The position numbers and the translations under genes are program-made. 64,000 nucleotides of DNA from Silene conica (taxonomy: Eukaryota; Streptophyta; Magnoliopsida; Caryophyllales; Caryophyllaceae): positions 56,329,181 to 56,393,180 of the forward strand of contig CM055315.2 in assembly GCA_029255685.2 (NCBI GenBank), written 5' to 3'. The notes under the pieces are model-generated. The model ran no database searches and was not told the DNA's origin. It saw nothing but the letters and a program-made list of their open reading frames with translations. Numbering within the stretch: the stretch's first letter is position 1; each line of letters begins with the position of its first letter. Shown piece after piece: positions 45,130-55,645 of this stretch.

Positions 45130-45445
45130 AGGATTCTGAGCCGGCAGATCGGCCGCCGGTCGATCGGCTCAGAATCCCTCTTTGGTTTTTGAGAATGTTT
45201 GTAAAGACTTAGGGAGGGACTCCCAGCCGGCTGGCCGGCGGACAGTCCACCGGCTGAGAGCCTCTCCTAGTTGTTTTGGGTTTTGAAGATGGATTGTTGG
45301 GAAGGGACTCCCAGCCGGCTGGCCGGCGGACGGTCCACCGGCTGAAAGCCTTTTCTCATCGTTTTTCAAATTTCTTAAGGGCTTGGGAAGGGACTCCCAG
45401 CCGGTGGACCGGCAGACGGTCCCAGATCGGCTGAGAGCCCCTGTT
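45130..45445. repeat. GC-rich hairpin units A2-A5 (AGCCGG type)
   Basis: A2 (about 45135): ATTCTGAGCC pairs with GGCTCAGAAT, with inner GATCG/CGATC. A3 (about 45214) and A4 (about 45303): both begin GACTCCCAGCCGG and close with CCGGCTGAGAGCC or CCGGCTGAAAGCC. Inside A3, GGAC pairs with GTCC. A5 (about 45392): the same opening, with inner GGACCG pairing with CGGTCC. Spacing is about 85-90 bp. Confidence 0.85.
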
Positions 45446-45580
45446 CTCATTAATTGGTTTATAACTTTTGAACGGTTATTCAGTTTTGTTTGAGATTCGT
45501 TCCGTGTACCTTTCATGTGTGTTTGAGGACCCCGGAGGATGGGCGACACTATATGGGGTTCGGGAATGGAGTGAGGATAG

Positions 45581-45621
45581 AGACCCCCCGGTCGGGTAAC
45601 CGAAAGGGAAATCGGCTCTCC
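45581..45621. repeat. Bracketing motif P1
   Basis: About 41 bp: AGACCCCCCGGTCGGGTAAC, then a short A/G run, then ATCGGCTCTCC. Near-identical to P2 at 46453-46493. The two lie either side of the stem-loop array. Confidence 0.85.
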
Positions 45622-45713
45622 CTCAACTTAGTTCCCGGGGGCAATTAAGTGTTGTTTAGAAATATAAGAGATAAGAACTACGATTTAGTTATTGAGTTGA
45701 ATGCTTATAGTGA

Positions 45714-46318
45714 TACGTATTAAGTTATGCGTTAAGATGTCGCCTATGAACTTAATACGTAGATTGGTTGTCATATATAGGGGTATGCGTTGAGATGTCG
45801 CCTCTGAGCCCTATATGTGTTTGTTTGTCATGTATGGAGGTATGCGTTGAGATGTCGCCTCTGAGCTCCATACATTTTTGGTTGTCGTGTCTGGGGTATG
45901 CGTTGAGATGTCGCCTCTGAGCCCAGACATGTTTGAGTGATCGCGTCAGGATATGCCTTAAGCTGGCCTCTGAGTCTGACGAGTAGAGCAACTGCACAAC
46001 GGGGCAGTCAGGTTGTCATACCTTACCCGGAGTGCAGGTGTTGGATGCTAGTCCATGCGTTGAGTTTTCGCCTCTGAGTCTAGTGTCTTGTGATGTAGTA
46101 GGGGAACATGCGTTGAGTTTTCGCCTCTGAGTTCCTTACTTTTGATTGTGAATTGGGTGCTAGTCCATGCGTTGAGTTTTCGCCTCTGAGTCTAGTGTCT
46201 TATTGATAGCCGGTCCATGCGTTGAGTTTTCTCCTCTGAGTCCTTGCTTGAGATTGTGAACTTGGTATCTAGGTTATGCGTTAAGATATCGCCTCTGAAC
46301 CTTTTTACTTGTTGTTTT
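45714..46318. repeat. Array of about ten stem-loop modules with constant loop and variable arms
   Basis: Each module has the loop ATGCGTTGAGATGTCGCC followed by TCTGA (variants: ...GAGTTTTCGCC...). Arm pairs: TACGTATTAAGTT/AACTTAATACGTA (perfect, 13); CATATATAGGG/CCCTATATGTG (one wobble); ATGTATGGAG/CTCCATACAT (perfect, 10); CGTGTCTGGG/CCCAGACATG (one wobble); CGTCAGG/TCTGACG (one wobble); ATGCTAG/CTAGTGT (two wobbles, module at about 46044); AGTAGGGGAAC/GTTCCTTACT (one bulge); GTGCTAG/CTAGTGT; a weak ninth; AGGTT/AACCT with a further GGTA/TACT pairing. Spacing is about 50-60 bp, with one gap of about 100 bp after module five. The arms differ between modules yet pair within modules. No ORF explains it. 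Confidence 0.88.
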
Positions 46319-46452
46319 ATATCTGCTTGCCTTGAGTTGGTAAGTGTCAGATATGCATGATGATATTGATGATTATATTACCTTGGTTATAGTTTGTTCA
46401 TCCAAGGCATTGGATGACTCTTTAATTGGTTTCGTAAATAGTTTGGACTGAA

Positions 46453-46493
46453 AGACCCCCCGACCGGGTAACCGGTAGGGAAACCGGCTCTCC
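46453..46493. repeat. Bracketing motif P2
   Basis: AGACCCCCCGACCGGGTAAC, then an A/G run, then ACCGGCTCTCC. It repeats P1 about 870 bp downstream, in the same orientation. Confidence 0.85.
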
Positions 46494-47030
46494 TTCCAAA
46501 TGGTTTCCGAAGTTGGTTGAGAGCCGTGCACTAGTGATTGCATGATAGTATGTGATTCAGTTGATGAGATATTTATACTTCACATGTTTATATATGCTAG
46601 AGTATTCTGTTTGTATTTCTGTGTTACGTGTCGTTACAAAAGGTGGCTAGGAGAACTCTAGTCACTCCCCACTGATTGTGGCGTACATGTTTACATGTAT
46701 GTAGGTACATGCAGGAGGTTGGCAGGGGTTGCTGAGAGCTAGCGAGTGATGATCCGCTTGTCATCTTATGACTTACACATTACGATAGCTAGACTCTAGT
46801 TTTTGATACAGTTGTTTTGAGTGCCTGTAGGGATGTTCCATCCCAGGCTGTTGTATATATTTTGCTTCAGTACTTAGATAGTTATACTTATCTATTTATG
46901 TTTATATCAGTTTCAGTTTTCAGTTTTAATTCACCTCGCATGTTTAGTTGTTAAAAAGTTTTAATTCCGCTGCATTTTTAGTACCTTGTATGATTTTATT
47001 TTCCGCTTTCGCGAGGGGTTTTACACCGGT

Positions 47031-47125
47031 TGTATGTTTCATCCACAAAAGTTTGGTCCACAATAGGAGGGGCACTATGGTTTAGTTGCATGCCAAAGAG
47101 GCCTCAAATAATGCCAAGGGAGTCT
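47031..47125 (-). repeat. Element O, short segment between solo LTR and CACTA element
   Basis: About 95 bp of element O is left between two insertions. It joins 22624 on one side and 53663 on the other once the insertions and duplicated target bases are disregarded. Confidence 0.6.
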
Positions 47126-47128
47126 TCT

Positions 47129-47560
47129 CACTACAAAAAAAACGCGGTGTTCTGACGGAAAAAAATCCGTCAGAAAACAGAGAATCCGTCAGGAAAATCG
47201 TGTTTTTGACGGATAATCCGTCAGAAATTTCCGTCCCAAAAATTCGTCACGAAAATCAAGTTTGTGACGGATTTTCCGTCAGAAAATTAATTGTGACGGA
47301 GTCCTGACGGTTCACCGGTAAAAGAAAAAATTCCACGGTCAAATTTTTTTTGACTTATAATGACGGATAATCCGTCAGGAACTTGACTTGTTGTGACCGA
47401 TAATCCGTCAGGAATTTTGTCAAAAAAAGTCAATATTTGACTCAATTCCTGACGGATAATCCGTCGGAAATGTGGTCAACTGTTGACCTTTGTGACGGAT
47501 TATCCGTCAGGAATTGAGTCAAATATTGACTTTTTTTGACGGATTATCCCTCAGAATTTG
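47129..47560. repeat. CACTA left end: TIR plus subterminal palindromes
   Basis: The terminal repeat is followed by about eight copies of GACGGATAATCCGTCA or close variants in both orientations. In En/Spm such repeats bind the TNPA-type protein. Confidence 0.9.
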
Positions 47561-47854
47561 AAGCAGTATAGGCTGAAAACAGCTGCTTGCTGTCCAGCCC
47601 AATGCGATAGCATTGTTCATATTTACAACCTCAAAATCACTAAATCCTGCAAAACATTCATCATCCGCCAAACGGAGATTTATTTCCAAGTCGACCGCTA
47701 AGCGGGAATCAACATCAATTAACCAACAACAAAGAAAAAACATGAGAAAGAAATCGAATTACATAAAAGAGTCTTCATAATTCATACACCAACATAAAAT
47801 ATGTTCTAAAGTTAATAAGTCATAATCTAAATTTATTATTAATGATAAACTATC

Positions 47855-49359
47855 CTAAGTGGTTGGAGGATCAACTGACATGTTACATCCAAAGCCATGA
47901 GGGTCGTCCGAGAAGTCGTCGCGTCGGTGATGATTTGGCATACTTGAGCACGACTGAGTGGAAAAGTAAGTCAGCATATCACTCCAAGCTTTTTTCATTT
48001 CCGTCATTTCCTCTTGAATTTGCGCATTGTTTTTGAGTTGCTTGAGTGCTTTCAACTTGTTCTTTGAGACGCATATTCTCAGTTTGCATTTGACTAAACA
48101 TGCTTGGTCGATAAGAACAAGATCGACGATCTCCTCTTTTGTCCCTAGGATTCTCGTACCATACATCTTCACCCAATGGACCGATCCCAAAAAAACCTCC
48201 TTTTTTGTCAAATCATCCAACAGCTTCGTGGTAGGTCTGAATCTCATCCCGAGGCTCTCCGGTTGGCGTTGGTTGACCCAAAAGTTCATTGTAAGCAGCC
48301 TGAAAAAAAAACAAATTATTAAATAAAAAATAAATAAAATATATTGTAAAATTATCATTTTAATATGAAAAATATACAATAAATCGCTCGATTAGAAATA
48401 CTTACGTCTGTCCGAGCAGCTCTAGGGTTAATCCACTCTCCCTTCTTGTTTTTCTTCGTCTTCTCAAACACCTTATAAGGTGTAGCCGACTCGCCCTTTA
48501 AAAAGCAAAGAAAACATATATGTTAATTATATCCGACAATAAAAATATTAATTAACCAAATTTAATATTTTAAAAATTTATGAAATACTTGCCATTTCTT
48601 TGAAAACATCAGAGAAACTCTTGCGGCCTAGAGTGTGGGTGCCGAACGCTTTCCCGTCCTTACCACCAGACCTTCTATTTGCCTTGTTTATGTCTGATTT
48701 TTTTGAAATTCAGGATCGGTCTCGTACCTTGCGTCCAACTTCTCCTTCCAACTATCGGGCACCCAATCCGACTTCTTCTTTCCGTATTTGACACCATTCA
48801 CCATGTGAGTAATCAATCTCGTGACCCTCCTCCGCCACTCAGGATAAGGATTATACTCAGGATCAATGGACCTCACATGAGTCTGCCATAAAATAAAATG
48901 TTATTAGAAATAGAAAATATTTGTTTAATTTTAAAAACTAGTGTGGCTTGTTTACTTTTACATTACCCTAAAGTAAATCCACATCTTTTCTCGTTGTGCA
49001 TAACTCGCTTCAGTCCAGTTGGTGAAGTACTCATCGGTAAGATTTTGAGTGAACGAGGCAGCCACGTATTTCTTTACAATCTTGTCATTCCACCTGATTA
49101 AAAAAAAATACACACATATATAAATATGAATATTATAAATTTGAATGATATATTTTTCATTAATGGAGGATAAAAAAAATACTTACCAACAACCGTTAAC
49201 TACCGAAGGATCAGAAGTGAGTACAATCGGTGGATTTCGGTGGGGCACATTGTTACCGGTCAAATGAAGGTCATCATCATTCTCCTCCATTTCTTCGTTC
49301 TCATTTTGAGAACGCCTACCTGATCCACTCCCCAATATCTTTCGTATAAATCTCGACAT
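47855..49359 (-). pseudogene. CACTA TNPA-like gene (Transposase_24/Ptta family)
   Basis: Six or so exons can be followed by splice signals: 49359-49187 (starts MSRFIRKILGSGSG), 49093-48967 (W-N-D-K-I-V-K-K-Y-V...EKMWIYF), 48882-48593 (PEWRRRVTRLI, then ETDPEFQKNQ, then an N-K-A-N-R-R-S-G-G block and THTLGRKSFSDVFKEM), about 48496-48406 (YKVFEKTKKNKKGEW), and 48302 onward (ELLGQPTPTGEPRDEIQTYH, a coiled-coil tail QMQTENMRLKEQVEST). The En/Spm-type protein of this kind binds subterminal repeats. A frameshift in an A-run at about 48692 and a TGA after the Y-H-E-A-V-G block disable it. Exon edges are by eye. Confidence 0.8.
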
Positions 49360-49562
49360 TTACCTGCTTCAAATAAAGCTAACAATACAAATAAACACTA
49401 GCAATAATAAATGTTAACCCATGAAAAATAAAACAAAGTTTTCATACATTTCTTATGAATGTATAACCAAAGGATAAAAATAAAAAATGTCTTACAAATG
49501 TATGCTCAAAAGATAAATAAACAATTACAAGTACTCCCTATCACCCCTAACTATCACTATCA

Positions 49563-51942
49563 CTAGAAATTAAAAAAAGTTTCATCATCTGAAAATAGAA
49601 TTCCGACTTCTTCTTCTTCCTCCTCATTTATCTCAATTGTGGTGTTCGGAACTAAATCTCTATCCTCTTTTTCCGCGACATTCCCGTCATATTCATCTTC
49701 ACCTATTTCACCTATTTCATCTACAACCACTTGATACTCATCTTCAGTATCTGTCTCTTCTACCAAAGTTGATGAAATTGAATGATCATTGAGAATCAAA
49801 TCTTCTTCGAATTCAATTTCGTCAATAGGAGCATCAACATGCATGTGATCGTGCCTTGATTTTAAAAACCGCAGACCATTGATCACCTTTCTTAGTGGTT
49901 GGATAGCTAGCATAACAAACTTGATCGACTTGAAAAGCTGCCACAAATGGGTTGTGTCCTTTGAGTTTTCTTTTCTCATTCACATCTACAAGTCCATATA
50001 TCTTATGGATACTAAGTCCTTGTGGGGAGTTATCAAACCAATCACATTTGAACAATATCACTTTATAAACCTTGTGCTCTGTATAATAGGCAAGTTCAAC
50101 TACTTCATTTAGAGTTCCATAATAGTCCAACCCATCTGTAGAATTCACACAAACCCCATTGCTTATGGTAGCTTTGGAAACATCAACTCCCTCCTTAAAA
50201 GCTCGAAATTTATAACCGTTGATAGAATATCGTCTCCATGTCTTCACCATGGTACAAGGACCTAATGATAGACCTAATACTAAAGGATCCTTCCATCTAT
50301 TAGCCTACCAATAAAACAATAAATATGTTAATTAAGATGTTTAATTATAGGTTCTTTCAAATTGGTTGTTTATTTTAAAAGAAAATGTATTACTTACTTC
50401 ATTTCGTAACCATTTCGGAAAACGTTTCTCATGTTTTGTCCAAACATCTTCAGAAGACGTGACATCAGGAAATGATAATTTGATATATTCCTCAAATTCC
50501 CTATATGTACAACATATATAATAATTAACTATTAACTAAAACTATAACTTAATGTAATTATTAAAATGTATGTAGAATTGACAAAATAATGATTAACTTA
50601 CTTTTCATAGGACTCCAAAAAGTTTCCACAGTTCCTTAGCACATATGCCGGGAAATCATTGATAGTCCAAATTAATGCAGCTTTCAGTTGAAAATTTTGT
50701 TTCTTATAAACATCGTAAGTGTGCACACCCGTTTCCCAAAGTTCTTTCAACTCTTTGATCAACGGTTGAAGGTACACATCTAGATTTGTCTTCGGGTTCT
50801 TGGGACCCGGAACGATCAATGATAGAAACATAAATTGTCTCTTCATGCATAACCAGGGAGGTAAATTATACGGAGTGACAATCACAGGCCAACATGAATA
50901 AATTCTCCCAAATTGGCCGCCATGTGGGGAAAATCCATCCGTACACAAACCCAACCGAACGTTGCGAGGCTCACTTGCAAATTCTGGATGCTCTCGATCA
51001 AAATGTTTCCACGCTTCTCCATGACTTGGATGTGCCATTGTCCCTCTTTCTCTTAATCGGGAGTTTCTATGGTGCCAACTCATCTCACCTGCTATGCTCT
51101 TGGTTGCATATAATCGTTGTAACCTTGGTGCAAGCGGGAAATAAATTAACGGGTTATTCGGAATTCGCCTCCCATTACTTGAATTATTGTTACCTTTGTA
51201 CCGAAATGCATTACACTTTGTACATTGCTCGAGATTGACATTTTCCTCCCAAAAAAGCATACATCCAGTAGGACATGCATCGATCTTCTCATGGGGTAGT
51301 TATAGTCCCTTAAGAACACTCTTAACCTCATTAAAATTGCGTAACATGTCATTTTTTGTTGGAATCATGTCACCAACAAACGACATAAATCCATTCTTGC
51401 ATCGAAGGGATAAGTTGTTCTCACATTTGAGTGCTATCAACCTAGCAGCGGCTTGCAATAAACTCATTTTGCTTCCCTCATACACTGGTTGTTCGGCTTT
51501 TTCTAACATTTTATAGAAGGAAGAAACTTGAGGATTTGGGGTTTCATGACGCACTTCCTCATCACTAAGGTCATCAGGATTGAGTCGATCCTCCATTATT
51601 TGTTCAATATTATCACGTAATGCATTTTCCACGAGCTCCCGATAAGGATTATCCTAACTACAGTACTACTGCTACTTTCTCCGGTTGGCATTTCCTCACC
51701 ATGATCTGTCCAAATCATGGGGCAAAACCATTCGACCAAAGATGCAGTTGAATATCCTTAATCCTTTTAAAAGCTCTGTTATTACATTTCTTACATTGAC
51801 ACCTCATTTCACCTAAATTCTTATACACACTACTTTGTGCCGCGAATTCAAGAAATTCTTTTACCTTATTTGCAAATTCAAGCTTAGGTTTCTTTTTCTC
51901 ATCTAATCTTTCATACATCCACTGTCGTTCTAATCTTTTCAT
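49563..51942 (-). pseudogene. CACTA TNP2-like transposase, deleted middle
   Basis: In order on the minus strand: transposase-associated domain (QWMYERLDEKKKPKLEF..., with C-x-C-x2-C, 51942-51715); N-terminal TNP2 block (FYKMLEKAEQPVYEGSKMS, 51632-51300) ended by TAA at 51300; Transposase_21 block in the same frame (LFWEENVNLEQCTKC...GLCTDGFSPHG...YNLPPWLCMK, 51260-50598); then splice donor GTAAGT, an exon with EFEEYIKLSFPDVT (about 50503-50400), and a DUF4216 domain (Y-Y-G-T-L-N-E-V-V-E-L, V-I-L-F-K-C-D-W-F-D, 50306-49835) with an acidic tail. The rest of the catalytic domain and the usual DUF4218 region are missing between 50598 and 50503. Confidence 0.88.
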
Positions 51943-51959
51943 CTTATTATGTATCTACA

Positions 51960-53095
51960 TTCAAATCATCAATTAATTGACAATTATCAATTAACTATCA
52001 CATATAATACACAAAAAAACAATATCATCAATGAATATATAATTATTGTCAAGAAATCAAATAGTCGTTGAATTAGGTCCTTATCACTCCAACCTAAACC
52101 CATCAATGTACATTTCAAGTCATTAGCAAACACGCACTTGTTATTTATTAATGGGAAAAAATTCGGCAGCAATTCCCCTTTATTCTCCAAATACAAAATA
52201 TGGATTATATTATTAGTCCATATATGTATTCAGAGAATATTAAAGGAATTGTCACCGAATTTTTACCCTCATTAAAAAAATAACAAGTATCTGTTTGCTA
52301 CCTAAATGACTTGAAACGTACAAAGACAGTCCCAAAATGGGGACTATTCAAAAATTACTCCTAATAAGTAATTTTTGAACGGGTACTAGGTCAATATTTA
52401 ACAATTAAGAATTATCAATAACTAGCAATTAACAACAATTAACAATTATCTACAATTAACAACTAAAAATTAACAATTATCAACAACAACAACAATTAAC
52501 AAATAATAATTCAAAATTAACAACTAATAACTATCAACAACAACAAAAATTAAGAAGTAACAACACTAACAACAACAAATTATTAGCAACTATCCTAAGT
52601 CAATTTTTCTATCTAACCGGCTACTATCCTAGGTCATTTTTTCTATCTAATTGGCATTATCCTAGATCAAAATTTCTAACTAATTATCTATTAACCTAAA
52701 TAAGTTACACTAACTACTTTCTAAACTAACTCATTCTTAAATAAATAAATAATTAAGTAATAAACATAAACAATTACCTAATTAATTTTGCAAAGTAGTG
52801 TTGGCGCGTGGTTGTCACGGTGGTGGTGGTTGTCACGGTGGTGGTGGTTGTCACACTACAATGTACAAACAAATCAATTATGAATTGAAATAAAATGAAA
52901 AGAAAACTGTAAATTAATGAAAAAAACATAAATACATTACCTATTAGCAAGGTGGAGTTAGTAATGTGGTGGTGGTTGTCACGGTGGTAGGATTGGTGGG
53001 GTAGAAATCGGATTTTGGGAGGAGATTATGGGGTTCGATGTGTTTTGGGGTAAAAAAAGAAGAGGCAGAATGAACGCGTAAGAGGTTTCTGAAAC
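51960..53095. other. CACTA 5' non-coding region
   Basis: AT-rich. It holds an AACAATTAACAATTA/CAACAACAA low-complexity tract (about 52395-52580) and repeated GGTGGTTGTCACGGTGGT units (about 52805-52855 and 52970-52990). No ORF is supported. Confidence 0.7.
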
Positions 53096-53099
53096 TTTT

Positions 53100-53659
53100 A
53101 AAAACAATCCTGACGGATAATCCGTCAGGAATAGAAATTAAATTTTTCTGACGGAAACGGCGTCACTAAGAGGATTTATTTTGGGGGAGAAATAAAAAGA
53201 ATATTGAATGCAGACGTGGGTTATGAAACTATTGAAAAAAATCCTGACGGATTATCCGTCAGGAAAAGGAAATTATTGATTCCTGACGGATACGTCGTCA
53301 ATAATTGAGTACGTGGCAGTTTCTGACGGATATGGCGTCAGGAAACTTTAGTGACCAAATATCCGTCACAAAAAGTTTCTACTTTTTCAGAAATTGCAGC
53401 CTTTTGTCAGTCTTTTTTCTGACCGGACATCCGTCATTACCCATTACTGACGCACTATCTGTCAGAAAATGCAACGAAAATTTCGCGGCTTCCCAATTTA
53501 TTTTCGCGGTCTCCTATTTTAACGGATTTGTGACGTCTTATCCGTCAAAAAATAGTTCTGACGGATATTCCTTCAGAACTTTGTCAGTACGCCGAGACAT
53601 CTGACGGACTGTATATTCCGTCAGAAATTCGGTCAGTACACCGTGTTTTTTTTGTAGTG
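53100..53659. repeat. CACTA right end: subterminal palindromes plus TIR
   Basis: About ten copies of CTGACGGATAATCCGTCAGG and degenerate forms (for example GACGGATATGGCGTC, GACGGATACGTCGTC), then the terminal repeat. Transcription of the transposase genes would start from this side. Confidence 0.9.
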
Positions 53660-53662
53660 TCT

Positions 53663-53920
53663 TAGAGGCGGGAGTCCTCATAAGAGTCATGGAGGTACTC
53701 TTGATGCCTTTGGTTTTGGATCTCAAAGTGTTGGCTCATGGAGTTCCTCCAAGTCTCTTGCTCCTTCCATCTTTGGAGCTCTTCTTCCCGGTAGAGATCT
53801 TGTTGCATTTTCCACAACCGGACCTCCTCTTGGCGTTTTTCCATGTCTTGCATCATTTTTTATTTGGACTCTCTCGGCCTCCTCGTGTAACCGGGTGATA
53901 CCCGTTGTTGAGGGTGCCAA
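53663..53920 (-). pseudogene. Coiled-coil ORF end in element O
   Basis: A minus-strand frame of about 60-80 codons, very rich in Glu, Gln, Arg and Trp (KRQEEVRLWKMQQDLYREEE...WKEQETWRNSMSQ), ends at the CACTA insertion. It is helical and probably a coiled coil. It lies where element O would have the C-terminal end of an ORF (gag-like or other). No named domain was recognised. Upstream frames (E-E-A-E-R-V-Q) are separated by a frameshift at about 53860. Confidence 0.45.
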
Positions 53921-54952
53921 AGATAAAATTTATAAACCTCAGCTTTAACTATACATAGCGAAAGTCAAGGGTCGAACCACAAGGAGGTGGGGAATGTTTA
54001 TTGTTTTAGGTCAATGTCTTAAGGTAACAAAATTAGGGGTTTGATTGATTTGATTGATGCTAAGTCTAATAAAATAAAGGCAAGATGAATTAAAATAAAG
54101 ATATGAATAAAACAATGATAAAAAGGATGTTAGGATGATTCGGATCATAAAAGCTATGACGGTATAAAATCTAAGTCAACATGTATTGCAGTCGCGTAAG
54201 GGGTGTAACAAATCCTCTCGGTCTATGTTACCTAATAGCTCCTTTCTGCCTATGCTATTAGTTCCTAGGTCTCATAAATATTGGGTGTCAACAATAAGGG
54301 TGATTCCTAAAGTCTAGGTCACATACCTTTCAGTCTTAGTAACCTAGCCTTCTTAAAACGTTAAGCAACGCCCTTCCCGTATCTTTCAATCTGGGGTAAG
54401 TCATTACCAACATCCTACAAGTCTCCTTTCAATCTCATTGTAGAGTGTTATAAATAACGAAATAAAACAGTCTGAAAACATACGCGAGGTCGGTCGATCG
54501 ACCAACTATTTTAGTCGATCGACCGACTACTCTAGTCGACCGACCAGTTAGGCCAGTCGGTCGACCAGGGTCTGCTACAGGTCGGTTCTTAAATTATACC
54601 ATCTACGCAATTAATCACCTACATCCTAACATAGGGGTTTAACTACTCATAGAAATAACAAGAACAGTAACAAAGGTTATAGAAACAGAATTCATAGCAA
54701 ACAATGTGAATCACATGCGATTGACAACAAGGTTTCGGGATTCTATACTAACTGGATACTAGTAATTCTATAAGAAATAACAATAAAAAACTGAAATTAT
54801 AGGAGGATTACCGAGTAAAGGAATTAGGGTAGAACGGAAAACCTTATTGAATTGCATGGAACGATTGTTTGAACAACGAATTAAGAACAATACTAATATG
54901 CTAAAAACTAAGTAAAATAGAAACTTGTAGAGAATTATTGTAAGATTAAAAG
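53880..54952 (-). repeat. Element O, non-coding segment with GGTCGATCGACC palindromes
   Basis: This begins (plus strand) GGGTGATACCCGTTGTTGAG then GGTGCCAAAGATAAAATTTA and GTCAAGGGTCGAACCACAAG, matching the repeat at 2794-3202. It continues through AT-rich DNA that describes no ORF. Palindromic GC blocks lie at 54485-54575. The LINE fragment at 54960 interrupts it. Confidence 0.55.
54485..54595. repeat. GC-rich hairpin cassette (GGTCGATCGACC type), part 1
   Basis: It contains GGTCGATCGACC (a perfect 12 bp palindrome), GTCGATCGACCGAC, GTCGACCGACC and CAGTCGGTCGACCAGG within 90 bp. Confidence 0.85.
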
Positions 54953-54959
54953 CTAGGTA

Positions 54960-55638
54960 TCAACCTCCTCATGACACTAGTTGGTGTTGGACGAAGATCT
55001 GTACTGTCAGAGACAAGCTTAAAAAAGGGTACAATGAAGCTGGATGGACCAGAACTGCCCCTAATGGCTACACTATTGCTAAAGGTTACTTATGGCTGCG
55101 TGGGGAACAAAATGAGATTGACTGGTGCAGATTGGTTTGGAACAGATGGGTTATTCCCAAACATGGTTTTGTGGCTTGGATGCATCAACATCAAGCATTT
55201 AACACGAGAAGCAAGCAGCAGTCTTTGAACATTATTGCAGATGATAGATGTTGTATCTGTGATAATGCTTCAGAAACTATGGAGCATCTGTTTGGACAGT
55301 GTCATTACAGTGCGAGTATCATCACTGGTATAACTGCATGGTGTGGTTTTAAACCAAATTTGGCACTTCATAAACGTTGGAGAATGAGAATGAGGGGTAC
55401 TAAGATGCAAAGAGCTATCAAAAACAGTGCTATCAATGCCATCATCTATCATATATGGAGATAGAGGAACAGGAGTAGGACTGAACAAAGCATACTTAGA
55501 CCGTCCATTGTAATCAAAAATATCAAATCTGAGTTGAGTATTTTTTTTTTGTAGAAGGAGAACTGATAGACTACAAGCCAAGGACCAAGCTTATATTAGC
55601 TCCCTTGTCTACATACTTACCTTTTACCAAAAAAAAAT
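54960..55638 (+). mobile_element. LINE 3' fragment with short TSD
   Basis: This is the last roughly 680 bp of an L1-type LINE. CTAGGTA occurs at 54953-54959 and 55639-55645, extended to AAAA-G/T-CTAGGTA, which fits a target duplication after 5' truncation. It ends in an A-tail at about 55629-55637. The coding remnant is described separately. Confidence 0.85.
54965..55464 (+). pseudogene. LINE ORF2 C-terminal (zf-RVT) remnant
   Basis: A frame with W-T-K-I-C-T-V-R-D-K, then W-F-G-T...W-V-I-P-K-H-G-F-V-A-W-M, then the zinc-binding cluster CCICDNASETMEHLFGQC (C-x2-C...H-x4-C) and a C-terminal IIYHIWR block. It uses two frames (54971-55228 and 55132-55464), so a frameshift lies between them. No RT palm remains. 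Confidence 0.85.
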
Positions 55639-55645
55639 CTAGGTA

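Larger units (their letters stand above)
45097..47025 (+). mobile_element. Gypsy-type solo LTR, right piece
   Basis: This continues the LTR begun at 22630. It holds four GC-rich hairpin units (45130-45445), motif P1 (45581-45621), the stem-loop array (45714-46318), motif P2 (46453-46493), then AT-rich DNA ending GAGGGGTTTTACA at 47025. The terminal CA and the CCGGT after it (47026-47030) match the left end. No gypsy ORF is attached. Confidence 0.85.
47129..53659 (-). mobile_element. CACTA (En/Spm) transposon, 6.5 kb, internally deleted
   Basis: The termini are CACTACAAAAAAAACGCGGT at the left and, complemented, CACTACAAAAAAAACACGGT at the right. TCT flanks both ends (47126-47128 and 53660-53662), the 3 bp target duplication of this superfamily. 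Subterminal arrays of GACGGATAATCCGTCA-type palindromes fill about 450 bp at each end. Two minus-strand genes remain: a TNP2-like transposase (51942-49563) lacking its middle, and a TNPA-like gene (49359-47855) with stops. The element cannot encode full transposase but keeps the ends needed for movement in trans. Confidence 0.96.

Noticed and set aside
45714-46318. CRISPR-like array (short repeats of about 23 nt separated by about 30 nt of differing sequence)
   Set aside because: The variable parts are complementary pairs flanking each repeat, spacing is uneven, the context is a plant LTR and no cas genes exist.
22630-47025. Reading 22630-47025 as one complete gypsy element with LTRs at the two ends
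   Set aside because: The two ends are different halves of one LTR sequence, not repeats of each other, and everything internal belongs to the Sirevirus.
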